A stretch of 62,974 nt of DNA from Chitinophagaceae bacterium (GCA_013696395.1 JACCYQ010000067.1:1-62974), one strand, 5' to 3'; shown: positions 1 through 9,657, counted from the first letter of the stretch. Notes: a model not told the origin generated them from the letters alone. Numbers and translations are program-made.

Positions 1-243
1 AGGAGAACAGGATATCCGGTAGTATTTAATCCACTGGATGGAAGCATGGCTCCCGGAGGCAGGGTACAACCACCCATCAATGGAGATCCGGTAAACCCAG
101 GTGCACAGCCTTCTGTACCCGTTCAACAAAGTCGATCATTCCCACTTACACTGCCCTGGTTCCAGGGTGAGTTGGAAACCAATCCAAATGCGCCACCACA
201 GAAACAAGATCTTTCATCATACAAAGTTTTCTGGATACCATAA
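1..243 (+). CDS. SusD/RagB-like nutrient-binding lipoprotein, C-terminal fragment
   Basis: The reading frame is open from the first base of the window to the stop at 241-243, so only the last 80 codons are present. The residues start RRTGYPVVFNP and end with a Pro/Asn-rich stretch and SYKVFWIP, a pattern typical of the C-terminus of SusD-like outer-membrane lipoproteins that pair with SusC/RagA TonB-dependent porins. Such proteins sit on the cell surface and capture oligosaccharides or peptides. The SusC partner should lie upstream, outside the window. A lipoprotein gene follows 46 bases downstream on the same strand. Substrate cannot be inferred. Confidence 0.75.
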   Translation, partial: RRTGYPVVFNPLDGSMAPGGRVQPPINGDPVNPGAQPSVPVQQSRSFPLTLPWFQGELETNPNAPPQKQDLSSYKVFWIP

Positions 244-289
244 ATGATTTGTGAAGGTTATAATGACATAAACCCATAAAAATATAAAA

Positions 290-1162
290 ATGAAAAAAGC
301 AGTTAATTATCTCTTCATATTATGTCTGTTGATTACACTCTTTCATTCCTGCCGGAAAGAAGATAATCCCATACTTCCTGAACTGGTCAGAGTGCCAACG
401 CCATTGATCTTAAAAGATGCAACCACCGACCAGGTTATTGATGCTGTAGACCCAGCCACTTTCAGCGGGACTTTTACGGTGGATCTTTTTTTTGATAATG
501 ATCCTAATCCCGATAAGTTTGATATTGTGGTGATAAAAAATGGTGATAAATCATCGGCAAAACTGATTGAGTCCGTCAGTACTTTTCCTGCTACCATTTC
601 TATTACTGGTACAGAGTTGGAAACACTTTTTAATGAGCCAATTGTACTGGGAGATTTTTTCGATATTGGAGCTAACATTTTAATGAATGGAACTACTTAC
701 CTGGCATTTCCCGTTGTTGGCGTACCGCACGGATCAGGAGTGGCAGCTCAACCTGGATCTAGTACATTTATTCGATACGGAGCAGTATGCGCATATGATC
801 CGGAACTGTACCAGGGAAATTTTGCAGTTGTTGAAGATGAATGGGCTGATTATGGCCCGGGTGATATTGTTGCTGTTACCAATATTGATGCAACCAGATT
901 TTCATTTAATTTTTTAGCAGATGATGCAGACCCGATTATAGTTACAGTTAACCCTTTAGATAATTCTGTAACCGTGCCCAAACAGGTTTATGGAGCAGGT
1001 TATGGAGGCGCATCCTGGCCATATGGTCCTATATCTGCTGAATCTATTCCGAGTGTTGACAATTTTGTAGCTCCCTGCGAGGGTGTTGTAAGTGTGGTTT
1101 TAAAACATACCGTAGGGGCAGGTAGTTTTGGAACTTTTAAAATTGTTCTCCGCAAAATATAA
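290..1162 (+). CDS. Predicted lipoprotein downstream of a SusD-like gene
   Basis: The 290-residue protein begins with a lipoprotein signal peptide: basic N-terminus, hydrophobic core and lipobox LFHSC with Cys21. The rest is rich in Asp, Val, Gly and Pro with beta-strand character and no recognised catalytic motif. It follows the SusD-like gene by 46 bases on the same strand, and a terminator lies at 1193-1226, so it is probably the last gene of a SusC/SusD-type uptake operon. By analogy with SusE/SusF-type accessory lipoproteins it may be a surface binding protein, but that is inference from position only. Confidence 0.7.
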   Translation: MKKAVNYLFILCLLITLFHSCRKEDNPILPELVRVPTPLILKDATTDQVIDAVDPATFSGTFTVDLFFDNDPNPDKFDIVVIKNGDKSSAKLIESVSTFPATISITGTELETLFNEPIVLGDFFDIGANILMNGTTYLAFPVVGVPHGSGVAAQPGSSTFIRYGAVCAYDPELYQGNFAVVEDEWADYGPGDIVAVTNIDATRFSFNFLADDADPIIVTVNPLDNSVTVPKQVYGAGYGGASWPYGPISAESIPSVDNFVAPCEGVVSVVLKHTVGAGSFGTFKIVLRKI

Positions 1163-1192
1163 TGAACTTATAAAAAATCAACCCGTATTAAT

Positions 1193-1226
1193 AAAAAAGG
1201 TCGTCTTTGATAGATGGCCTTTTTTT
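1193..1226 (+). terminator. Rho-independent terminator after the SusD-like operon
   Basis: The hairpin has an outer stem AAAAAAGGTC / GGCCTTTTTT (one G-T pair) and an inner TCT/AGA step, and it runs into a T-tract. It lies 30 bases after the lipoprotein stop codon. Confidence 0.75.
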
Positions 1227-1417
1227 ATACTTATTTAGCCCGTATTAACCTGAATAAAAAAATAAATAAAAGTCAATTGCTTTATAAATAAGATCAACTC
1301 CATATGATATGGTGCTAATATTATTTAAATTTAATACTTCAATTCCACTATATAATCTGGTTACCCTGAAATAAAGTTCAGCATCCTGCTTATTTATTAA
1401 TATAAAAAGATGGAAAG

Positions 1418-2953
1418 ATGGAGAAAATCAATTTAGATGATGTTTCATTAAATATGGACGCCATCGAATTTCAGCATGCCGGTCATTTGCTGGTGGATTA
1501 TATCACCACATTTTTGCAAGAACTGCCGGGTAAAAAAGTTACTACAGGTGCAAAACCTAAAGATATCCAAAAAATATTGGGAAATAATTCATTACCGCAG
1601 ACAGGTGGTAATACAATTGATCTCCTTGAAGAAACTTCTAAAATGCTTTTTGATCATTCATTATTTAATGGCCATCCAAAATTCTGGGGGTATATCACAT
1701 CGTCAGGTGCACCTATCGGTGCATTGGCTGATTTCCTTGCTGCTTCCGTTAATGCCAATGTAGGCGCATTTGCTTTGTCACCCATGGCTACAGAAATTGA
1801 AAAGCAAACCATTCAATGGCTGGCTGAATTAATTGGATATAATAAGGACTGTGGTGGCTTATTTGTGAGTGGCGGCAATATGGCTAATTTCCTGGGCTTT
1901 TTGGCAGGCAGAAGAAATAAAATAGATGGTGATATCAGAAAAAATGGATTGCCGGAAATTACCATTGATCCATCCCAAAATTCTACCGGCTATAAAGAAA
2001 AAAGACGTTACACCATTTATTGTGCAAAAGGAACTCATACCTGGATTCATAAAGCCACTGATTTGTTCGGACATGGTACAGATTCTATTCGTTGGATTGA
2101 TTGTTTGCCAGATCAGCAAATGAACATCAGTCATTTAAAACAAATCATTAAAGAAGATAAACAGTTTGGACATAAACCATTTTTAGTAATTGGTAATGCA
2201 GGTTCTGTTTCAACAGGAATAATTGATCCGCTTACTGAAATTGCTGCTTTCTGTAAATCGGAAAATCTTTGGTTTCATGTTGATGGTGCATATGGTGCAC
2301 CGGCAGCTTGTTTACCCGAACTGGCCGAAAATTTTAAAGGACTTTCGTTGGCAGATTCAATTGCACTCGATCCGCATAAATGGTTATATAGTCCGTTGGA
2401 AGCTGGTTGTATCCTGGTTCGGGATCCCCGTCATTTACATGATGCATTTAGTTTTACACCGGAGTATTATAATTTCGGTGGAAATGGAAAGGATGCGCCA
2501 ATGAATTTTCATGAATACGGTATGCAGAATTCAAGAGGATTCCGGGCATTGAAAGTTTGGATGTCATTGAAACAGGTGGGAAGAAATGGATTAACGCAAA
2601 TGATCAGGAAAAATATTGAACTGGCTAAATTGTTGTTTCAACTGGCAGAGGACAATGATCGGTTGGAAGCCATTTCTCAAAATTTAAGCATCACCACTTT
2701 CCGTTATGTCCCCAAAAATGAAACCAATCAGGATTTAAATCAGTTGAATGAAACATTGTTGAACCGATTGCAGGCCGGCGGGGAAGTTTTTCTAAGTAAT
2801 GCCATTATCAATGGTAATTATTGTTTAAGGGTATGTATCGTAAATTTCCGGACATCTGATTCCGACATCCGGGAACTGGTACAAATTGTTTTACGTGAAG
2901 GGGAAAAACTTTATAACGAAATGGTTTTGACCACCGGTGAAAAACATCCTTAA
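1418..2953 (+). CDS. PLP-dependent group II (aromatic-type) amino acid decarboxylase
   Basis: The 511-residue protein matches fold-type I pyridoxal-phosphate decarboxylases of the glutamate/aromatic amino acid/histidine family. The HVDGAYGAP segment at about 287-296 supplies the Asp that contacts the pyridine nitrogen, and DPHKW carries the Schiff-base lysine, Lys321. Other conserved segments are GHPKFWGYI near residue 88, SGGNMANF, and NSRGFRALKVW near 370. There is no signal peptide, so it is cytoplasmic. The length suits the aromatic-L-amino-acid decarboxylase group. The true substrate (tyrosine, tryptophan, DOPA, glutamate or another) cannot be told from sequence. It appears to stand alone, with 255 bases upstream and a strand switch downstream. 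Confidence 0.88.
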   Translation: MEKINLDDVSLNMDAIEFQHAGHLLVDYITTFLQELPGKKVTTGAKPKDIQKILGNNSLPQTGGNTIDLLEETSKMLFDHSLFNGHPKFWGYITSSGAPIGALADFLAASVNANVGAFALSPMATEIEKQTIQWLAELIGYNKDCGGLFVSGGNMANFLGFLAGRRNKIDGDIRKNGLPEITIDPSQNSTGYKEKRRYTIYCAKGTHTWIHKATDLFGHGTDSIRWIDCLPDQQMNISHLKQIIKEDKQFGHKPFLVIGNAGSVSTGIIDPLTEIAAFCKSENLWFHVDGAYGAPAACLPELAENFKGLSLADSIALDPHKWLYSPLEAGCILVRDPRHLHDAFSFTPEYYNFGGNGKDAPMNFHEYGMQNSRGFRALKVWMSLKQVGRNGLTQMIRKNIELAKLLFQLAEDNDRLEAISQNLSITTFRYVPKNETNQDLNQLNETLLNRLQAGGEVFLSNAIINGNYCLRVCIVNFRTSDSDIRELVQIVLREGEKLYNEMVLTTGEKHP

Positions 2954-3186
2954 TATTTTCTTAGACAAGATTATAATTATAAATCATTCCGGTATTCTGA
3001 TTCTTAATATGGAATCATCATTCACTGATGTATTTAGTGAATGTAATGTAGAAATCTAATCTTTTTCCAATTTAAATCCTCTTCCTATATATTCTGTCTT
3101 CCATAACTTTCAGCAGCGCATATCTTTCTTTTTCTATTTCCTTTCTTGTGCGTATTCCAATTTTCCTGAATAATGGCCAGGATTTA

Positions 3187-3954
3187 TCAAGAATTTTGTT
3201 TCAATTCATTTATAGCTTTGGTTAAAAGTTTTATTTCGGTTTTCATTTCCTGAATCGCGTGATGGCCTGCCAGCGGGGCATCTTTTTCTTCAGCATCCCG
3301 ACCAATAAAAAAAGATGCAAGTGTTGCAGTAACATACCCGAAAATAGCATAGCCAAATATGGCTAATAAAAATGCAAGGCCGCGACCTTCAGTCGTCAGA
3401 GGCCAAAATTCACTTCCTGCTGTAATAATTCGCATAGCGGTCCACCACAATGCCATACCATAATTTTCAAAACCGGGATTATTTTGTTCGATGGCATACA
3501 TGCCAGCTGCCCCTGCAAATGTTACCACTAAAGCGAGTAATGAAACATATCCAAAAGCCCTTCTTTTCATAGTGGCTCCCAGGCTTTTCATGCTCCTGTT
3601 CAACGATGAAACCAGCCGTACTAAGCGGATGCCTCTTAAACTTCTCAATATCCTGACGAACCGGAAGACACGAAAAACTCTTAGTGCTGGAATTAATAAT
3701 GAAACTGCAGTAAGCCAATTTTTTTTAAAAAAGCGGCTCTTGGAAGGCGCTAAAATAAATTTGATTATAAAATCAATTATAAATATGACCCAAATAGTCA
3801 GGCTTGTATATAGCAGCGTTTTTGAAAGTCCCCAGATCAATTCGATGGTCAGGAGGATAAGCCATATGAATCCCAGAAATATCATAGGGCCTTCTAATAA
3901 TTTTTCAATAGAATAAAGTAGTTTGTTGCGCTCCCGGGATAACTGCTGTTTCAT
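3187..3954 (-). CDS. Voltage-sensor ion channel, potassium-channel-like with atypical filter
   Basis: The 255-residue membrane protein has four hydrophobic voltage-sensor helices, then a pore module, then a short coiled tail (about 230-252). The S4 segment has arginine at every third position: 92, 95, 98, 101, 104, 107, 110 and 113. The pore loop sits at about 168-186 (ALWWTAMRIITAGSEFWP), followed by the inner helix at 192-217. Where K+ channels have TVGYGD, this protein reads TAGSEFWP (178-185), so K+ selectivity is uncertain. The overall layout is that of a single-subunit channel that would form a tetramer in the inner membrane. It is flanked by unrelated genes. Confidence 0.8.
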   Translation of the reverse strand: MKQQLSRERNKLLYSIEKLLEGPMIFLGFIWLILLTIELIWGLSKTLLYTSLTIWVIFIIDFIIKFILAPSKSRFFKKNWLTAVSLLIPALRVFRVFRFVRILRSLRGIRLVRLVSSLNRSMKSLGATMKRRAFGYVSLLALVVTFAGAAGMYAIEQNNPGFENYGMALWWTAMRIITAGSEFWPLTTEGRGLAFLLAIFGYAIFGYVTATLASFFIGRDAEEKDAPLAGHHAIQEMKTEIKLLTKAINELKQNS

Positions 3955-4064
3955 TAAATTAAATTGAGATGAACTAAAAGTTACAGGTATATTGGCAAAT
4001 GGAATGCAAGGACCATTCCATCGTCGGGTGTGTCATTAAGGTCAAATAAAAATGCTGAAAGTTC

Positions 4065-4072
4065 TATATTTG
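4065..4072 (+). promoter_or_regulatory. Candidate -7 box (TATATTTG) of the serine hydrolase gene
   Basis: TATATTTG fits the Bacteroidota -7 consensus TAnnTTTG and lies 28 bases before the start codon at 4100. No good TTTG -33 element is visible at the expected spacing, so the call is tentative. Confidence 0.4.
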
Positions 4073-4099
4073 AAATTTATTAAAGTTTAATGAATAAAA

Positions 4100-5293
4100 A
4101 TGATGAAAATTAAAAACATTCTTTTCTTCCTTCTTTTTTCAGGATCGTCTGTAATTATTAATGCGCAATCCATAACCAGGCTTGATAAGTCCAGGGCATC
4201 TTTCGAATTTTTAGACCTGACCATACATTCATTGATGAAAAAGGCCCATGTTCACGGAATGGCCATCAGCATTTTTAATAACAATATCCCGGTTTACACT
4301 AAGACCTTTGGATATAAAAAATTGGACACAAAAGATTCCCTTGAAACCAATACAAACATTTATGGCGCATCTTTAAGTAAATCATTATTTGCCACTTTAG
4401 TTATGATGCTGGTTGAAGATGGCATAATTGATCTTGATAAACCATTGCAGGAATATTTACCCAGGCCTGTATATGAATATACTCCAGAAACCAAATGGCA
4501 TGATGATTTTAGTTCATTGAAAAATGATTCTAATTATCATAAAATTACTGCTAGAATGTGCCTTGCGCATACAGCAGGATTTCCAAACTGGAGATGGTTT
4601 GAAGAGGATCAGAAATTGAAAGTTAAATTTCCACCAGGCACTAAATATAATTATTCGGGAGAAGGCATGGTTTACCTTCAGGTTGTTTTGGAAAAGATGC
4701 TTGGCCGTTCATTGGAAGATTTAATGAAAGAAAAAATATTCGATCCCCTGGGGATGAAAAATTCTTCTTACACCTGGCAACCGGCCTTTGAAAATAATTT
4801 TAGTTATGGACATACTATAAACGGTGAATTATATAAGAAAGACAAGGATAACGAAGCAAGATCGGCGAGTACACTTGAAACAACGCTTGATGATTATACT
4901 CTTTTCCTGAAAGCGATTTTAAATTTTGAGTTACTTAATCCAACAACAACGAGTGAGATGTTCAGACCACAGGTAAGGATTAATACCATTCAACAGTTTG
5001 GTCCGTTAAGTTTAAAGAATTCTACCACAAATGATAATATTCAGTTGAGTTATGGATTAGGCTGGGGTTTATTACAATCTCCATATGGAAAAGGTGCATT
5101 TAAAGAAGGTCATGGTGATGGGTTTCAACATTATTCCATAATTTTCCCGGATACAGGAATTGGGATATTAATAATGAGTAACAGTGATAATGCAGAAAGT
5201 ATATTCAAATATCTATTGGAAGAAACTATCGGAGATGTTTATACGCCCTGGTATTGGGAAAATTATATTCCTTTTGATCACTCCTCTGATTAA
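4100..5293 (+). CDS. Serine hydrolase of the class C beta-lactamase fold
   Basis: The 397-residue protein has a signal peptide cleaved after about residue 22 (INAQ). The SxxK nucleophile motif is S91-L-S-K94, the second motif has Tyr185 as YSG rather than the usual YxN, and the KTG-equivalent is H338-G-D-G. This set is typical of the beta-lactamase-related (PF00144) serine hydrolase family, which contains D-peptidases, esterases and unknown enzymes and is usually not involved in drug resistance. It is likely periplasmic or surface exposed. It is monocistronic by context, with a channel gene divergent upstream and a VOC gene 139 bases downstream. A truncated relative lies at 16936-17313. Confidence 0.85.
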   Translation: MMKIKNILFFLLFSGSSVIINAQSITRLDKSRASFEFLDLTIHSLMKKAHVHGMAISIFNNNIPVYTKTFGYKKLDTKDSLETNTNIYGASLSKSLFATLVMMLVEDGIIDLDKPLQEYLPRPVYEYTPETKWHDDFSSLKNDSNYHKITARMCLAHTAGFPNWRWFEEDQKLKVKFPPGTKYNYSGEGMVYLQVVLEKMLGRSLEDLMKEKIFDPLGMKNSSYTWQPAFENNFSYGHTINGELYKKDKDNEARSASTLETTLDDYTLFLKAILNFELLNPTTTSEMFRPQVRINTIQQFGPLSLKNSTTNDNIQLSYGLGWGLLQSPYGKGAFKEGHGDGFQHYSIIFPDTGIGILIMSNSDNAESIFKYLLEETIGDVYTPWYWENYIPFDHSSD

Positions 5294-5432
5294 TCTGGCG
5301 TGATATGGAAGGCTATTTTTTAAAGACTGAAAAATCTATTCAGGCTTATTAAAGTGGAAACTCCTATAACTTTGAAAACAATATTTTACCAGGATAAATC
5401 TGTATTTTAAAAATTCATAAAAATTTTGCTGC

Positions 5433-5828
5433 ATGAATATAAGGTTAACAAGTGTGTTGGTTGAAGACCAGGAAAAAGCTTTTAAATTTTATACACAGAT
5501 ATTGGGATTCGTTTTAAAAACTGACGTTCCTGTAGGGGAATATAAATGGCTAACCATTGTTTCAGAAGATGACCCTGGCGGAACAGAATTGTTACTTGAA
5601 CCCACCGGTATTGCACCGGCAAAAGTTTATCAGAAAGCACTATTTGAGGCCGGCATACCATTAACAGCATTTCATGTAAATGACATTGATATGGAATACG
5701 AACGGCTATCAGACCTCGGTGTAAAATTCAGCATGAAACCAAATCGAATGGGTCCGGTTAAATTGGCCGTGTTCGATGACACCTGTGGAAATAATATTCA
5801 ATTAATACAGGTTATGGATAATGATTAA
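5433..5828 (+). CDS. VOC family protein (glyoxalase/bleomycin-resistance fold)
   Basis: The 131-residue protein is a single vicinal-oxygen-chelate domain. The N-terminus LTSVLVEDQEKAFKFYTQIL is the classic first beta-alpha unit, and the last strand has the usual DDTCGNNIQLIQ segment with NNIQL. Members bind a metal and act as glyoxalases, dioxygenases, isomerases or antibiotic-binding proteins; this branch is usually of unknown substrate. It is cytoplasmic, with no signal peptide. The desaturase gene converges on it 37 bases downstream. Confidence 0.85.
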   Translation: MNIRLTSVLVEDQEKAFKFYTQILGFVLKTDVPVGEYKWLTIVSEDDPGGTELLLEPTGIAPAKVYQKALFEAGIPLTAFHVNDIDMEYERLSDLGVKFSMKPNRMGPVKLAVFDDTCGNNIQLIQVMDND

Positions 5829-5865
5829 AAGCCGGACTTTGACGCCCTAGGTGGTTATTGAAAAG

Positions 5866-6882
5866 CTAACGGTTAGCATTATACTTTTTCATAAAATCTT
5901 TTTTGGAATCATGATACGACGATACGGCACCTAATTTATGCATGCACCAGATATAAACCCATGCAAGATCCAATTGATAAGGTAAAAAGCCTGCTCTTGC
6001 ACTGGCTGGATATAAATGATGATTATTATGCCACTCACCAGAAAACAAACCTGGCCTGGTTTGATTGATGGAAAGGTTACTCCTGTCGAAATCAATGCCG
6101 TCTTTATGTTTTGTTTCCCCTTTTCCATGCCCGGTATAATTAAAGGCCCTTACCAAAATCATCCAGAACATAGCCGCACTAAACAATGCACAGGATAATC
6201 CATGGCCACCTATAAAATAAAAAACAGTATACCAAAATCCCCAGTTTAATAACCAAAGAGTAATGATGTAATACGGACTGACAATGGATCCCCATTTTAA
6301 ATAACTGCTGTAGGAATTGATTTTAATACCGGAATGCCTGACGAAATGCGCAGCTTTATTATAATCTGTTTCTGATAACTCTTTATTAATGGCCTGGTGA
6401 TTCACATCAGCAAGCATGCAGTATAAAAGACCTCCTTTCGGATTATATGGATCACCTGGTAAATCGGATTTGGCATGATGTACATGGTGTGAGACAACAT
6501 ATGTTTCTTCCGGAAATGACCTGATAACGAGATTTTGGGTAATAAAACGCCAGAAATTGTTTTTGAATTTATAGGACTTATGTGTGCAAAACCGGTGAAA
6601 CCATATGGTTCCATGTGTACTCATAATGATCAGGCTATATAAAAGAAAAGCTCCCAGTAATTTTAAAGAGAAATATTTTATAAGGAATAAAATAAAAAAG
6701 GGTAGCATGCAAAAAATCATGAACCAACTGATTAATGAAATCCAGTTCTTTCGGGATTTAAAAATATTTATTCGTGAAAAAAATTCTATAATAATTTGTT
6801 TTTTGGTAGGGATTATCAATTCATTTTTTTCATTTTCCCAACCATAAGAAGGCGTTTGAAGTACCCGGTCTATAAATGCCAT
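5866..6882 (-). CDS. Membrane fatty acyl-CoA/acyl desaturase
   Basis: The 338-residue integral membrane protein has the three histidine boxes of the membrane di-iron desaturase family: H90/H96/H101 (WFHRFCTHKS), HHVHH at 132-136, and EWHNNHH with H285, H288 and H289. Hydrophobic helices lie at about 46-92 and 196-250. This arrangement matches delta-9-type acyl desaturases, which insert a double bond into acyl chains using oxygen and an electron donor, adjusting membrane fluidity. Long A/T-rich DNA of 251 bases separates it from the divergent peroxiredoxin gene. Regiospecificity is not readable from sequence. Confidence 0.88.
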   Translation of the reverse strand: MAFIDRVLQTPSYGWENEKNELIIPTKKQIIIEFFSRINIFKSRKNWISLISWFMIFCMLPFFILFLIKYFSLKLLGAFLLYSLIIMSTHGTIWFHRFCTHKSYKFKNNFWRFITQNLVIRSFPEETYVVSHHVHHAKSDLPGDPYNPKGGLLYCMLADVNHQAINKELSETDYNKAAHFVRHSGIKINSYSSYLKWGSIVSPYYIITLWLLNWGFWYTVFYFIGGHGLSCALFSAAMFWMILVRAFNYTGHGKGETKHKDGIDFDRSNLSINQTRPGLFSGEWHNNHHLYPASARAGFLPYQLDLAWVYIWCMHKLGAVSSYHDSKKDFMKKYNANR

Positions 6883-7133
6883 AAAAAATTGGATTTAAAT
6901 GCAAAAAATAATGTTCATACATTATTAGTTGTCATTATCATTTTGTTTAAATGAATATAAGCAGGGGTGTAATCGATTGTAATAAATATTATTGTTACAT
7001 AATATTTTCCAAATCGATCCTGATAAAGTTATGAAATTATCAGAAAAGTTTAGCGTATTTTTTTATCACCCAACTATATGTTAATACTAAGGAACTAGCA
7101 ATTATATTTTTAAAAGATGCATAATTTTGAAAT

Positions 7134-7718
7134 ATGAAACAATGTATGTTATTGACTGCGGCTTTTATATTTGTAATAGGTTTATCTGCCCAGGAAAAAC
7201 CAGAAGGTTTATTTATAAATTCAAAAGCACCTGATTTTAAAGCAACTGATCAAAATGGTAACAGCATTCGATTAAAAGAAATGGTAAAAAAAGGAAACGT
7301 AATTCTCTTTTTTTACCGTGGTAACTGGTGCCCCTATTGCAGCAGGCAATTAAAGCAAATGCAGGATTCGTTGGAATTATTAACTGCAAAAGGCGTTCAG
7401 GTGCTGGCGATTACTCCGGAAAAAATCGATGGTATTTCAAAAACAATAGAAAAAAGCAGTGCATCATTTCCGATTATACATGATGAAGAAGGTAAGATTA
7501 TGAAAGCATATGATGTGCATTTTGCAGTAGATGAAAAATTGGTGAACCGCTATAAAATGTCGGGTATTGACCTTGAAGCTATAAACGGAAAAAATGGAAC
7601 CAATCTACCCATACCTGCAGTATATATCATCAACAAAGAAAACACTATTGTATACCGTTATTTTAATGAAGATTATAAAAAGCGGGTATCCGTTAAGGAA
7701 TTGCTTTTACAATTATAA
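7134..7718 (+). CDS. Exported peroxiredoxin-like (AhpC/TSA) protein
   Basis: The 194-residue protein has a signal peptide (cleavage near residue 19-20, LSAQ). A thioredoxin fold of the AhpC/TSA type follows, with the motif FYRGNWCPYC holding Cys66 and Cys69 as a CPYC pair. That combines a peroxiredoxin-like position with a thioredoxin-like CxxC, as in the peroxiredoxin-like 2 group. It probably reduces hydroperoxides or transfers thiol reducing power in the periplasm. The gene is divergent from the desaturase and converges with the Ycf48-like gene after only 15 bases. Confidence 0.85.
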   Translation: MKQCMLLTAAFIFVIGLSAQEKPEGLFINSKAPDFKATDQNGNSIRLKEMVKKGNVILFFYRGNWCPYCSRQLKQMQDSLELLTAKGVQVLAITPEKIDGISKTIEKSSASFPIIHDEEGKIMKAYDVHFAVDEKLVNRYKMSGIDLEAINGKNGTNLPIPAVYIINKENTIVYRYFNEDYKKRVSVKELLLQL

Positions 7719-7733
7719 ATGGTATGCCAGGAT

Positions 7734-8756
7734 TTATTTCAAAACCAGTTTTCCAATTTTCCCGTTAGCACCAGCCAGGAACATGGTTAATCCTCCTTTG
7801 GCGAAACGTACTACATGAAAACTCTCATCACTGATCGGGGACCAATTACGACCACCATCATGCGAATAATCGACTCCTGTTAAACCACAGGCCACTACAT
7901 CCTTTTTGCTAAAAAATTCAACACAACTCCTGTAACCGTTGGGCGGTGTATCCGGAATATGCCATGTGCGTCCGCGATTATTGGAATAAAAACAATTATT
8001 TGTGGTCAGCGTATCATTTGCAAAATCACCACCCACAACAATTATCTGGTTACCTCCATTGCGACGGTAATTATCCCAAACTGCTATTGAATTAGCACCA
8101 GTAGTTTCTTTCCCCTGTAAAATAGGCAGATCAATAGGGTCGCCTTTCCAAAACATCCTGGACTTTGTTCCACCAGTAACAAAAACAGCTTCATCACGAT
8201 CCAGCGCCCGGATATTAGTGCCGCTTGCTGCAAAACATGCTTCACCTTCTACGGCAGCAGGCAGATATTTATCGGGTACTTTTTCCCAGGTTGAACCACC
8301 ATCGAATGTTCGGGCAATAAAAAATTTTCCATTTACAGGATCGCCGAGTACAATGCCGGCCTTCTCATTCCAGAATTCAATGGCATCGAGAAACATGCCG
8401 GGTGTTTTATCTTCAAAAACAACTTTCCAGTTTTCTCCGCCATTTACTGTTCTTAAAATATATGCTGGTTCACCAACCGCCATAATCACAGCAGTTGTAG
8501 CATCAAAAGCTTCGATATCCCTGAAATCATTTTTTTCAAACCCTTTTACGGTTGTCCATTTCCAGTTTTTACCACCATTCAGGGATTTCCCAATGGTGCC
8601 ATTACTCCCACTTACCCAAATGACGTGGTCATTAACCACACTTAATCCACGTAGACTGCTGTTAGTGCCTGAAGTTAGAATTTCAACTCCAAGTTGGGCA
8701 TAAGCCAGGGATGTAAGAATTAATAATGCAATAATAACACTGAAACCAGCTTTCAT
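7734..8756 (-). CDS. Exported Ycf48-like beta-propeller protein (BNR/sialidase-type repeats)
   Basis: The 340-residue protein has a signal peptide ending near residue 20 (AYAQ). It then shows repeated units with aromatic and Gly-Gly-x-x-W features, such as SLNGGKNWKWTTV, TVNGGENWKVVF, TFDGGSTWEKV and SHDGGRNWSPI. These Asp-box-like repeats indicate a beta-propeller related to the photosystem II assembly factor Ycf48 and to sialidase-like proteins. In Bacteroidota such proteins are common and mostly of unknown role, and are often loosely named oxidoreductase. No catalytic sialidase residues could be confirmed. It is probably co-transcribed with the alpha/beta hydrolase upstream (52-base gap). 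Confidence 0.75.
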   Translation of the reverse strand: MKAGFSVIIALLILTSLAYAQLGVEILTSGTNSSLRGLSVVNDHVIWVSGSNGTIGKSLNGGKNWKWTTVKGFEKNDFRDIEAFDATTAVIMAVGEPAYILRTVNGGENWKVVFEDKTPGMFLDAIEFWNEKAGIVLGDPVNGKFFIARTFDGGSTWEKVPDKYLPAAVEGEACFAASGTNIRALDRDEAVFVTGGTKSRMFWKGDPIDLPILQGKETTGANSIAVWDNYRRNGGNQIIVVGGDFANDTLTTNNCFYSNNRGRTWHIPDTPPNGYRSCVEFFSKKDVVACGLTGVDYSHDGGRNWSPISDESFHVVRFAKGGLTMFLAGANGKIGKLVLK

Positions 8757-8808
8757 AGATAAATGATTTGAATGCTTAAGATAATGGATTGATTTTATAA
8801 TTTATATA

Positions 8809-9657
8809 TCAGTAATCCATTTTTTTCAGGAGAAGATCTTTTACCAATTCCGGGCGGTTGGAGAGAATCGTGTGCCCTTCATCTTCCAGCATAATAAATT
8901 CTGGTTTGCGGGCATTAACCAGCATATTTTGAAGGTAAGTAAAATTGGAAGGATGGGCGAGCCAATCATCTGTTCCCATTAAAACATAAGTCTTGCTACG
9001 TATTCTTTTAAGATGGGGCTTCAGTTTCCTCATTTCACGCCGGTGTGCAGATTTTTCATCACTGGTGACTGTTAAACTCCGGGGAAGCCAGAAATTTATC
9101 AGGCTCAGTTTCGCCATATATGAGAACCAGAACATTTTTTCTGTTGACGGATCAATTACAGGGGAAACCATATATAGTTCATTGACAAGAAAAGGATTTT
9201 GAGTAGCAAATGATGCTACTATTGGCGCTCCATAGGAAGATCCAACCATGTAAACGGGTTGATCAGTATGATTATATTCCTTTACAATTTTTTCCAGGTA
9301 TCGCACATGTTTGTCAATCGATGGTACTGCATGGCCATAGTTGGATTTTCCAAACCCTACACGGTCAACGGATATCATTCTGAAGTTTTTCTGAAGGGTG
9401 GAATCATCGAGCAAGGCTAGGCTACTGTACCAATTTCCTGGAGCTCCATGAACAAATATCAGCAGTGGCTTTTCTGAATTTCCCGCAATAGCGTGGTAGA
9501 TGTGGTAATTATTATAACTTATGTACTTAAGCTGGGGTTTTGTCTTTTTATCTTTATAATGCTTTTTAATGTCTTCGTCAGTAAGTACATAAACAAGCTG
9601 TTTACAGGAAAATGCAAACATACAAGTACTAATCAAAAGCATAAATCTCAGGCTCAT
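8809..9657 (-). CDS. Alpha/beta hydrolase lipoprotein
   Basis: The 282-residue protein starts with a lipoprotein signal (AFSC, Cys18). The alpha/beta-hydrolase core has the oxyanion-hole HGAPGN at 70-75, nucleophile elbow G139-S-S141-Y-G143, and a C-terminal EDEGHT segment that supplies the catalytic His near residue 263. It is predicted to be a membrane-anchored esterase or peptidase; the substrate is unknown. It precedes the Ycf48-like gene on the same strand with a 52-base gap. A plus-strand lipoprotein gene diverges upstream. Confidence 0.83.
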   Translation of the reverse strand: MSLRFMLLISTCMFAFSCKQLVYVLTDEDIKKHYKDKKTKPQLKYISYNNYHIYHAIAGNSEKPLLIFVHGAPGNWYSSLALLDDSTLQKNFRMISVDRVGFGKSNYGHAVPSIDKHVRYLEKIVKEYNHTDQPVYMVGSSYGAPIVASFATQNPFLVNELYMVSPVIDPSTEKMFWFSYMAKLSLINFWLPRSLTVTSDEKSAHRREMRKLKPHLKRIRSKTYVLMGTDDWLAHPSNFTYLQNMLVNARKPEFIMLEDEGHTILSNRPELVKDLLLKKMDY

